Assembly: GCA_040226215.1 (NCBI GenBank)
Contig: JAVKFF010000152.1
Span: forward strand, 1 to 64,000
Direction of reading: 5' to 3'
Length of the DNA stretch: 64,000 nucleotides
Source of the DNA: JAVKFF01 sp040226215
Lineage (GTDB): Bacteria > Pseudomonadota > Alphaproteobacteria > DSM-16000 > Inquilinaceae
Part shown: positions 9,009-16,632 of the stretch, piece after piece
Layout of the letters: each line of letters begins with the position of its first letter
How positions within the stretch are numbered: position 1 is the stretch's first letter
Translations under genes and position numbers: made by a program
Notes under the pieces: generated by a model
The model's database searches: none
Told to the model about the DNA's origin: nothing
Seen by the model: the letters and a program-made list of their open reading frames with translations, nothing else

Positions 9009-9929
9009 ATGACGGACACGATGCGCGATCCATATGACATTCTGGGCGTGAAACGCACGGCGAGCGACGCCGACATCAAGTCCGCCTATCGCCGGCTGGC
9101 CAAGCAGCATCATCCCGATCTGCATCCCGGTGATGCGGATGCGGAGAGCCGCTTCAAGGACATCTCCGCCGCCTTCGCGATCCTTGGCGACCCGGAAAAG
9201 CGGCGGCGCTTCGATGCCGGGGAGATCGACGCCAGCGGCGCGGAGCACGCCTACAACCCGTTCCACCGCGGCCAGGGCGGTGGTGGCGGCGGCAGTGGAT
9301 TCCGCCAGGGAGAGTGGCAGACCTTCCACGGCGGCGACGCCGCCTTCGCCGATGTCTTCGACGACCTGTTCGGCCGCGCCCATGGCCGTCGCCGGCAGCC
9401 GGCCAAGGGCGCCGACGTCACCTACAGCCTCACCGTCGATTTCCTCGACGCGGTCAATGGCGGACGCCAGACAGTGACGCTGCCAGACGGCAACTCGCTC
9501 GCCATCATGATCCCTGCCGGCACGGAGAATGGCGACAAGCTCAGGCTGCGCGGCAAGGGCCATCCCGGCCCGGCAGGCGCGCCGCCGGGCGACGCGATCG
9601 TCCAGATCGGGGTCAGGCCGCACCCGCAGTTCCGCCGCGACGGCAGCACCATCACCTCGACCCTGCCGATCGGACTCGACGAGGCGGTGCTCGGGGCCAA
9701 GGTGGACGTGCCCACGATCACCGGCCCGGTCAAACTGACCGTGCCGCCGGGTTCGAGTTCGGGCAAGGTCTTGCGGCTGAAGGGCAAGGGCGTTCCGGAC
9801 AAGCGCTCAGATACGCGCGGCGATCACCTGGTCGAGCTGCAGATCGTCCTGCCCAAGGAGATCGACCCCGATCTCGAGCATGCGATCAGGGCCTGGTCGG
9901 CGAAGCATCGCGACGATCCGCGCCACTGA
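9009..9929 (+). CDS. CbpA-type DnaJ co-chaperone (no zinc finger)
   Basis: 306 residues. J domain at 1-70 (DPYDILGVKRTASDADIKSA) with the HPD tripeptide in KQHHPDLHPGD that stimulates DnaK ATPase. A G/F-like glycine-rich linker (GQGGGGGGSGF) follows, then the two C-terminal beta domains (LTVDFLDAVNGGRQTVTLPD; RLRGKGHPGPAG; LRLKGKGVPDKRSDTRGDHL). The four CxxCxGxG zinc repeats of true DnaJ are absent, which places it in the CbpA/DjlA-like class. Its end is 14 bases from the convergent kinase gene. A general chaperone role is expected; no client can be inferred. Confidence 0.92.
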   Translation: MTDTMRDPYDILGVKRTASDADIKSAYRRLAKQHHPDLHPGDADAESRFKDISAAFAILGDPEKRRRFDAGEIDASGAEHAYNPFHRGQGGGGGGSGFRQGEWQTFHGGDAAFADVFDDLFGRAHGRRRQPAKGADVTYSLTVDFLDAVNGGRQTVTLPDGNSLAIMIPAGTENGDKLRLRGKGHPGPAGAPPGDAIVQIGVRPHPQFRRDGSTITSTLPIGLDEAVLGAKVDVPTITGPVKLTVPPGSSSGKVLRLKGKGVPDKRSDTRGDHLVELQIVLPKEIDPDLEHAIRAWSAKHRDDPRH

Positions 9930-9943
9930 GCGCTCCGGCGCGG

Positions 9944-12544
9944 TCAGCCCGTATGACTGCGCGCCTCGCTGCCTCCCTTCAGATGGGCCTGCCAGGCCGA
10001 CTCCAGCCGACCGATCTCCTGGTCGAGGCGCTCGCCCAGTGCCTGGGGTCCGCCTTCCGGCGCGCCCTTGTCCTCCGCCTCCGCCATGAGCGCGGCGATC
10101 GCGACCGCCCCGTAATTCGCCGCAGCGCCCTTCATCGTGTGGGCGGTGCGGCGCACCTCGGTGTCGTCGGCGATCCGCGTGCGGAACGCCTCGGCGGTAT
10201 TGCGGACCTCCTCAAGCAGGCCTTCCATCAGCACTTCCAGCGTGTCGGCGCCGATCGCCTCCTCGAGGCTGGCCACCACGGTGGAATCGAGGGCGGGATC
10301 GAGGGCGTGTGCATCGGTCATCGCAAAATCTCCCTTGGCACCGTTGTCGGCGCCTGACATCTCCGGCCCGGCGACGGCGCCGACCGCCTCGGGCAGGAGT
10401 TCAACGAAAAGATCGAACAGCGCTTTCCAGTCGACCGGCTTGGTGACGCAGGCGGTCATGCCATCGGCCAGGTAGAGCTCGTGATCCTCCTTCACGGCGT
10501 TGGCGGTCAGCGCGACCACCGGCGTCGTCCGGTTGGGGCCGTCGCCCGCCTTGATCGCCTGCATCGCCTGAATGCCGTCCAGTTTCGGCATCTGGATGTC
10601 CATCAGGATCACGTCGAAGGGCTGCTTCTCCGCCTCGTCGACCGCCTCCTGTCCATCGCCGGCCGTGACGATCGTGTGGCCGCTGCGCCGCAGGATCTCC
10701 GCCATCAGCATCTGGTTGGGCTTGTGGTCCTCGGCCAGCATGATGGTCAGCGGGCGCAGCTTGTCGCGCGCCGCCGTGCCCTTGGGCTCCTCCTTGGGCA
10801 CGGCGCAGGGCACCAGGGGTACGCTCAGCCAGAAGACGCTGCCATGCGGCCGGTTGGGCCGGAAGCCGACCTCGCCGCCCATAAGTTGCGCAAGTTCCTT
10901 GGTGATCGACAGGCCTAGTCCGCTGCCGCCATATTTCCGGCTGGTACCCGCCTCGGCCTGGTAGAAGACCTGGAACAGGCCCTTCTGCTGGTCGGCATCG
11001 ATCCCGGGCCCGGTATCGCGTACCTCGATCACCACGTGGTGACGGCCGTCGGTCTCGGGACCGATCGCGGCGGATAGCTCGATGCGGCCGAACTCGGTGA
11101 ACTTGGCGGCATTGGACGAGAAGTTGAGCAGGATCTGCTTCAGCCGGTGCGGGTCGCCCGTGAACCAGCGCGGCGCCTCCTCCGGATAGGAGAGGTCGAA
11201 GGCGATCCCTTTCTTCTCGGCGCGCGGCCGGCTTACCGTGACCACGTCGCCCAGCACGTCGCGCAGGTCGAAATCGATGGATTCGAGTTCGAGCCGTCCG
11301 GATTCCAGCCGCGCCATGTCGAGGATGTCGTCGACCAGCGCCAGCAGACCGCGCACGGCCGAGCGCTGCGTGCGCAGATACTGGCCCTGCTGCTTGTCCA
11401 GCGTGGTGTCGTGCAGCAGGTCGTTCATACCGGCGACGGTGGTGAGCGGCGTGCGGATCTCGTGGCTCATCACTGCCAGGAACTGCGACTTCGCCTGATC
11501 TGCCCGCTTGGCGCGCTCGGACTCCGCCTGGGCGCGATCGCGCTCCACCTCGAGGCTGTTGAGCGCGTCGCGCTCGCTCATCACCGAGCGCACGATCATC
11601 ACCGTCAGGCCGGCGATCCCCACCAGCACGATGGTGGTGATGCCGATCAGCCAGAGGGCGGTCCGCCGCCAGCTGATGAACACGGCCTGTCCGGTCTGCG
11701 CGGAGACCACGCGCAGATCGCCGACATTGGAGACCGCCGCGGCGTAGAGCCAGGTCGACTCCTCGCCCGTCGGGCTGACCAGGTCGCGGATCTGGTAGGG
11801 CAATTGCCGGTCCGGCTGGCGGGTGAACTCCTCCACCAGGCTCCAGACCGGGAGCGAGCGGTCCAGCACGGCCTCGGAATTCGGCGACATCATGATCGGC
11901 TCGCCGTTCGGACGGGTGACGGCGATCAGACCGCCCTGCGGCAGGCCGGCGCTGTAGAGGAAATCGCGCACCGACCGGCTCAGCATGTTGAGGACCAGCA
12001 CGCCCATGAACGAGCCGTCGGGTGCGGTGATGCGCCAGCTCACCGGTACCGAGACGCCGCCGGTCACGTCGGCGGCTTCGGGGTCGCCGATGAAGCCGGC
12101 CGTTTCGGAGACGCGCTGCACGTTGAAATAGGGCCTGTCGGCGATGTCGGCGCCGATCCTCTCGGGATCGCTGGCGGCAATCACGGTGCCCTCGGCGTTG
12201 CTGACGATATAGCCCGGCGGGTCGGTGGAATCCGACAGCATCTGGGCCACCAGCGCCGCCGTGCGCTCGGGCGCCAGCGTGTTGTCGCCGGTGATCAGCG
12301 CCTCGTTCTCCAGCCGGTCGGTCACCACGCTGGCGAACAGCGCCAGGGTCTCGAGCGTGCGGTCGATGTAGCCGACCGTCAGATCGGCGGTCGACCGGTT
12401 GGTCAGCGCCGCCTCGCTTTCGGTGCGGGCGTTGTCATACTCGATGAACGCGGCGGCCACGGCGACGATCGCGCAGGCGATGACCACATAGGAGCCCATC
12501 GCGAAGACGAGGATCGAGGAAATGCGGCGCTGTGCCGTGGACAT
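9944..12544 (-). CDS. Hybrid sensor histidine kinase with receiver and HPt domains
   Basis: 866-residue membrane kinase. Domains in order: TM segment about 12-34; extracytoplasmic double-Cache-like sensor about 36-288 (GYIVSNAEGTVIAAS, RPYFNVQR typical of dCache); TM about 296-318; short coiled coil 320-350; HisKA with phospho-acceptor His361 in MSHEIRTPL; HATPase with N box NFSSNAAKF, DTGPGID and GGSGLGLSI; REC about 598-710 with phospho-Asp649 in LMDIQMPKLDG and Lys702; HPt about 750-850 with His802 in TAHTMKGAAANYG. All phosphorelay residues are intact. It lies downstream of the REC and GGDEF-EAL genes in the same direction, suggesting it feeds or reads the same cellulose-control circuit. 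Confidence 0.95.
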   Translation of the reverse strand: MSTAQRRISSILVFAMGSYVVIACAIVAVAAAFIEYDNARTESEAALTNRSTADLTVGYIDRTLETLALFASVVTDRLENEALITGDNTLAPERTAALVAQMLSDSTDPPGYIVSNAEGTVIAASDPERIGADIADRPYFNVQRVSETAGFIGDPEAADVTGGVSVPVSWRITAPDGSFMGVLVLNMLSRSVRDFLYSAGLPQGGLIAVTRPNGEPIMMSPNSEAVLDRSLPVWSLVEEFTRQPDRQLPYQIRDLVSPTGEESTWLYAAAVSNVGDLRVVSAQTGQAVFISWRRTALWLIGITTIVLVGIAGLTVMIVRSVMSERDALNSLEVERDRAQAESERAKRADQAKSQFLAVMSHEIRTPLTTVAGMNDLLHDTTLDKQQGQYLRTQRSAVRGLLALVDDILDMARLESGRLELESIDFDLRDVLGDVVTVSRPRAEKKGIAFDLSYPEEAPRWFTGDPHRLKQILLNFSSNAAKFTEFGRIELSAAIGPETDGRHHVVIEVRDTGPGIDADQQKGLFQVFYQAEAGTSRKYGGSGLGLSITKELAQLMGGEVGFRPNRPHGSVFWLSVPLVPCAVPKEEPKGTAARDKLRPLTIMLAEDHKPNQMLMAEILRRSGHTIVTAGDGQEAVDEAEKQPFDVILMDIQMPKLDGIQAMQAIKAGDGPNRTTPVVALTANAVKEDHELYLADGMTACVTKPVDWKALFDLFVELLPEAVGAVAGPEMSGADNGAKGDFAMTDAHALDPALDSTVVASLEEAIGADTLEVLMEGLLEEVRNTAEAFRTRIADDTEVRRTAHTMKGAAANYGAVAIAALMAEAEDKGAPEGGPQALGERLDQEIGRLESAWQAHLKGGSEARSHTG

Positions 12545-12766
12545 TGCGTCAGCAGTCGACCGTTGCTGGGGTCATCCGGGCAGCTGCCCGCAAAACGGGC
12601 GGAAACGGCGCATATAGGTCCCTCGCCGCCGATCCGTCATCCACTTCTTGTGTAGAACCTACGATAGTTGGTGAGCGTCGCCATCGGGGTCGTGCGGTTG
12701 CGCGGCAGCCGTCGCGCGCCCCGGATTTAAGCCCGGTCGCCGGCCTGTCCATCAGCCTGGGCCGGG
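12545..12766. other. 222-base gap between the REC gene and the hybrid kinase gene
   Basis: Both flanking genes read leftwards, so this gap should hold the end of the REC-gene transcript and possibly a separate promoter for the kinase. I see no clear hairpin-plus-T-run, no conserved start site and no convincing small reading frame. The stretch is less GC-rich near 12640-12680 than its surroundings, which fits a promoter. Confidence 0.4.
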
Positions 12767-14233
12767 TCACGCGATCGGCTCGGCCGATTGGTTGAGGATC
12801 TCACCCACCACATGCCAGTTGATCGGCTTCACGAGGAAGCCGTCGAACGCCTCCTGTACGGATTTCGCGATCTCGGGATCTGTCTTCGCGGAGACGGCCA
12901 GAACGCGCTGCCGGGGCCAGCGCGCGCGGATCTCGCGACATGCTTCCCAGCCATCCATGCGCGGCATCTGCAGGTCCATCAGCACCAGGTCGAACGGTCC
13001 ATCGGCCATGCGCTCCAGCGCGTCGATGCCGTCGACCGCGCTGGTGACCCGGTAGCCGCGGCGCCGGGCGGTAATCACCGCCAGGTCGCGGCTGATCGCG
13101 TTGTCCTCGACGATGAGGATCGAGGTCGGTTCGTCGAGCCCGCGGGCCGCGCTGTCGCGCTGTTCGGGGGCGGCCGCCTCCGTCGCCGCCTGATCGCGTT
13201 GCACCGTCGGCAGCGAGAGATCGATCACCGCGCGCCGCTTGTGATCCATGAACAGCGCCAGCTCGCCTTCCATCGCGGCGATCCAGCGGGCGGCAAGGTC
13301 GACGCCGAGGGCGACCCGCAGGGTGACCGTGGCCGATCCGCCGGGACCGCCGGATACCTGCAGCAGCGGCAGGTGCCAGGACACGTCGGACAGACCCAGC
13401 GTATCGGTCGCCAGGCGCAGGACCCGGCGCGTGGGCTGATTGTCGTCGGCCCGCCAGCTGACCATCATGGCGCCCGAGGTGCTGACCCGGCGCAGGGCGT
13501 AGACGAGATGGCCGAGGATGTCGTCGATCCGCGCGCGATCGACCCGGAAGGTGGCGCTGTCGCCGCCATCCTCGCCCGGGGTCTGGATCTCCATCCCTTC
13601 CGCGGCGTCGATCAGCCGGCGAAGCAGGGCTTCGGCGGTCAGCGGCACAAGATCGGGCTCGGGCTGGTCGCCGCCGATTTCCGCGTATCCATCCAGCAAC
13701 CGGGCAAGCGCCGCCAGGTCCACAGCCTGGCTTTCCAGCTCGCCCAGGATTTCTTGCAGTGTCTGATCGGCGGCGAGTTGCCGCCCCCGGTCGATCCGGC
13801 CGCGGGTCTGTTCCACGGCCTCGTCGATCACGCCGGCGATCCTGTGGACCAGCGCCGGGAAAGCGCGCAACGTGCCGTCGAACCTGATGGGCGACCCGGC
13901 CGTGAAGGGCTCGACCGTCGTCATTATCGAGGCGTCGCCGTCGATATCGGCCAGTCTCGAGGTCAGCACGAGCGCCTCGTCGCTGCTGCGGAAGCGCGGC
14001 CAGGCGATGATCTGGCAAACCTCGCGCCGGCCGTCGAGCAGTTCGTCGAGCTGCCGCTCGAAGCGTACGGCGTCCTCGCTGCCGAGCCGATCGGCGACGC
14101 CATGGCCCGCGCCGCCCGCCGGCAGCAGCAGGGCCGCCCGGCGGGTTTCGTGCCGCACGGTTCCATGCTTGTGATGGATGACACCGATGGGCAGGGCCTC
14201 GAAAAGCCGCTGGGCGCCGTCCCGGTCAGCCAT
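12767..14233 (-). CDS. Response-regulator protein with degenerate histidine-kinase-like core
   Basis: 488 residues from ATG 14233 (AGGAG upstream; overlaps the preceding EAL gene by 8 bases). Residues about 1-110 look PAS-like (LFEALPIGVIHHKHG). The middle resembles a kinase DHp/ATPase pair that has lost its chemistry: a helix LVHRIAGVIDEAVEQTR stands where SHELRTPL would be, the N-box region reads RIDDILGHLVYALRRVS without the Asn, and VALGVDLAARWIAAMEGEL resembles a decayed G2 box. The C-terminal REC domain is intact: ILIVEDNAISRD, phospho-Asp420 in LMDLQMPRMDGWEA, and Lys in FLVKPINW. Likely a phospho-acceptor or scaffold that receives phosphate from the HPt kinase; output unknown because there is no DNA-binding or enzymatic domain. 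Confidence 0.8.
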   Translation of the reverse strand: MADRDGAQRLFEALPIGVIHHKHGTVRHETRRAALLLPAGGAGHGVADRLGSEDAVRFERQLDELLDGRREVCQIIAWPRFRSSDEALVLTSRLADIDGDASIMTTVEPFTAGSPIRFDGTLRAFPALVHRIAGVIDEAVEQTRGRIDRGRQLAADQTLQEILGELESQAVDLAALARLLDGYAEIGGDQPEPDLVPLTAEALLRRLIDAAEGMEIQTPGEDGGDSATFRVDRARIDDILGHLVYALRRVSTSGAMMVSWRADDNQPTRRVLRLATDTLGLSDVSWHLPLLQVSGGPGGSATVTLRVALGVDLAARWIAAMEGELALFMDHKRRAVIDLSLPTVQRDQAATEAAAPEQRDSAARGLDEPTSILIVEDNAISRDLAVITARRRGYRVTSAVDGIDALERMADGPFDLVLMDLQMPRMDGWEACREIRARWPRQRVLAVSAKTDPEIAKSVQEAFDGFLVKPINWHVVGEILNQSAEPIA

Positions 14234-16469
14234 GGCCGTGCCCTCTCCTGGCGGGACCGGGCTTTGGGGAGCCCGCTTTCGAGGACCTGTTCGCCGCCTC
14301 CGCAAGCACCTGACGATAGGCGCGCTGATAGCCATCGGGCGCGCTGATCATCCTGGCATAGGCGGCGGCGTCGATGCCGGCGGAGAACAGGAAGCCCTGC
14401 GCCTTGTTGATGCCCAGGCCGTGCAGGACGGCGAGGTCGTCGAGGTTCTCCACGCCCTCGGCCACCAGGTCCAGGTTGAGGCGGTCGGCGAGCACGCGGA
14501 CGGAATCGATGATGCCCTGCCGCCGCGGCGAGTCCGAAACGCCGTTGATCAGCGACCGGTCGAGCTTCAGACCGGCGATCGGCAGCTCCAGCAGGGCGGC
14601 GAGATGGGAGAACCGGGTACCGAAATCGTCCACCAGCACATCGAAGCCGGCGTCCCTGAGCTGCGCGATGGAGGCCGGAACGTGGCGGCCCTGGCTCAGC
14701 GCGGCGCTTTCCGTCACCTCGATGCGGATCTGGTCGGGAGCGATGCCGAACTCCTCGGTCAGACCGATGAACTGTCCGATGAAGTCCGGCGAGCCCAGGC
14801 GTTGCGGCGACAGGTTGATCGACAGCGGCCGGCTGGGCAGACCCTCGCCGTTCCAGATGGCGATCTGCTGGCAGGCCGCGGTGACCACCCAGCGGTCGAC
14901 GATGGTCATGATGTCGGAAGCCTCGAAGACGGCGATATCCTCGCCCGGCGAGACCAGCCGCCCGTCGGTGTCGTGCCAGCGCAACAGGCACTCCGCACCG
15001 AGAATGGTGCCGTCGGCAAGGTTGACCTGTGGCTGGAAGAACAGCTCCAGCTGGTCGTTGTCCAGGGCGGTCTTGAAGCGCGACAGGAACTCGTAGCGCT
15101 TCACCGCATCCTGCCCGAAGGAGGAACGGTAGCGCATGACCCCGTTCTTGGTCAGCCGCTTGACCTCGTACATGGCGAGATCGGCGGCGCGGAACAGGCT
15201 CGACAGGCTGCTGGCGTCGTCGGGATAGAGCGCGAAGCCGATGCTGCCGCTGACCGAGATCGGCGCCCCGGCGATGTCGACACTGGTGCGCAGGGCGTCG
15301 GCGATCTGCTCGGCGAAACGGGTCGCGGCTTCGGCGTCGTCGACCGGCACGAACATCACGAACTCGTCGCCGCCCTGCCGGCAGAGCTCGCCATTGCGCG
15401 GCAGCAGGGCCAGCATGCGGTCGGTCAGCCGGCACAGCAGCTGGTCGCCGGCATCATGGCCGAAGACGTCGTTGACCGGTTTGAAGCCGTCGAGGTCGAG
15501 CACCATCACCGCATAGCGCTGCGCGCCCGTCGACTGGGCCAGCACGCGGGAGACGATCTCGTCGATATAGCGCCGATTGCCGAGGCCCGTGAGGGGATCG
15601 TAATAGGCAAGATCGATGATGCGCCGTTCCTTCGACCACTGCTCCCAGGCTGCCAGCATCACGTCGCAGATGATGGAGATCCAGCGCGGCACGATGGTCG
15701 TGGCCTGCTGTTCGCGGCTGCGCGCGAATGCGAGGAAGGCGACAAGCTGGTCGCTGCCGTCGACGAGCGGCTGCATGCGTATCGCGTCGAGGGCAAGCGC
15801 CTTGAGCGCGCTCTCCACGGCGCGTTCCGCACTGACGAAACCGGTGTCGCCAAGGTCGATCGCATTGACGCCGCGGCGCTGCGCCTCGCCGAGCGCGCTG
15901 CCGCCGACATAGCGCAATGTGGGCGAGTCCTTACTGTCGGGCTCGAAGCAGAGCAGCAGAAGTTCGGGGTCGAGTTCCTTGATCGCCCGCACCATGGCAG
16001 AAATCAGCTCCGCTGGCTGGGCGCCGTGCGCCAGCATGTCGAGGGCGTCGCGCTGGATACGCAGCAGCCGTTCGCTGTGCTTGCGCTGCGAAACGTCGAT
16101 GGAGAAGGCGATGAACACGCCGTCTTCGCGGCGATAGCCGGAGACCTGCCACCACGAGGTGATGCCGTGCTGGTCCAAAATGCGCAGGTCGAAGTTGACG
16201 ATTTCCCTGGGCTTCGCCGCGGCGATCCCGGCCGTGACGTTGCGCAGATCCTCGGGATGCAGGCACTGCCTCAGATTGGCGAGCACCTGTTCCTCGGTCG
16301 CAGCGTCCTCGATCCTCAGGCGCTTTCGCAGGGCAGGCGAAAGGAAAGCGCGCTGACGATCCTGGTCGATTCGCATAATGCCGAATCGGCCGTGATCGAA
16401 AAGCGGCGCCAATCCGCCCATCAGATCGGCGTCATCCATGCGTCCCAGGGGGACCATCGATTGTGCCAC
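14226..16469 (-). CDS. PAS-GAF-like-GGDEF-EAL protein (cyclic di-GMP turnover)
   Basis: 747 residues, no membrane segments. A PAS domain lies at about 25-130, a GAF-like region at about 140-270, GGDEF at about 285-445 and EAL at about 455-710. The cyclase motif is intact (GGDEF 366-370 in CRQGGDEFVMF). The inhibitory RxxD site upstream of it is not present (PRNG there). In the EAL domain the signature reads ECL (493-495), but the metal and catalytic residues are kept: Asn552 in INLSPQRL, Glu584 in IEVTES, DD614-615 in VDDFGT, Lys635 in LKLDRS, Glu671 in AEGVE. It could make, degrade or switch between both. Divergent from bcsA, whose product has a PilZ domain, so it probably tunes cellulose synthesis locally. 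Confidence 0.93.
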   Translation of the reverse strand: MAQSMVPLGRMDDADLMGGLAPLFDHGRFGIMRIDQDRQRAFLSPALRKRLRIEDAATEEQVLANLRQCLHPEDLRNVTAGIAAAKPREIVNFDLRILDQHGITSWWQVSGYRREDGVFIAFSIDVSQRKHSERLLRIQRDALDMLAHGAQPAELISAMVRAIKELDPELLLLCFEPDSKDSPTLRYVGGSALGEAQRRGVNAIDLGDTGFVSAERAVESALKALALDAIRMQPLVDGSDQLVAFLAFARSREQQATTIVPRWISIICDVMLAAWEQWSKERRIIDLAYYDPLTGLGNRRYIDEIVSRVLAQSTGAQRYAVMVLDLDGFKPVNDVFGHDAGDQLLCRLTDRMLALLPRNGELCRQGGDEFVMFVPVDDAEAATRFAEQIADALRTSVDIAGAPISVSGSIGFALYPDDASSLSSLFRAADLAMYEVKRLTKNGVMRYRSSFGQDAVKRYEFLSRFKTALDNDQLELFFQPQVNLADGTILGAECLLRWHDTDGRLVSPGEDIAVFEASDIMTIVDRWVVTAACQQIAIWNGEGLPSRPLSINLSPQRLGSPDFIGQFIGLTEEFGIAPDQIRIEVTESAALSQGRHVPASIAQLRDAGFDVLVDDFGTRFSHLAALLELPIAGLKLDRSLINGVSDSPRRQGIIDSVRVLADRLNLDLVAEGVENLDDLAVLHGLGINKAQGFLFSAGIDAAAYARMISAPDGYQRAYRQVLAEAANRSSKAGSPKPGPARRGHGHG

Positions 16470-16632
16470 GTCTAGAGCCCTCGCCTCCCGAGCGTAACTT
16501 TGGTTACTAATGCATTGAATCTTATCGTATCACCCGTTGCCTGTCATACGATTATCGGTATTCTTTTCACGCTGCGTCTCAACTTTACTCGCGATCCGTC
16601 GGCTGCGTAGAAAAAATCTTCCGGAGTTCTCC
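16470..16632. promoter_or_regulatory. Divergent promoter region EAL gene / bcsA with inverted repeat
   Basis: This 163-base gap is markedly AT-richer than the flanking genes. It contains a 5-bp inverted repeat GTAAC-TTTG-GTTAC at 16494-16507, about 25 bases upstream of the EAL gene start, a good position for a repressor or activator site. Low GC continues to about 16620, which also argues that bcsA does not start at TTG 16537. Confidence 0.45.

Noticed and set aside
11147..12655. Long plus-strand open frame (about 500 codons) opposite the hybrid kinase
   Set aside because: Its translation has no domain and mirrors the third-position GC of the real minus-strand gene, whose kinase, REC and HPt motifs are complete.
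14178..16475. Plus-strand open frame of about 765 codons opposite the GGDEF-EAL gene
   Set aside because: Arg/His/Gly-rich nonsense composition typical of antisense frames in GC-rich DNA; the minus strand encodes a full PAS-GGDEF-EAL protein.
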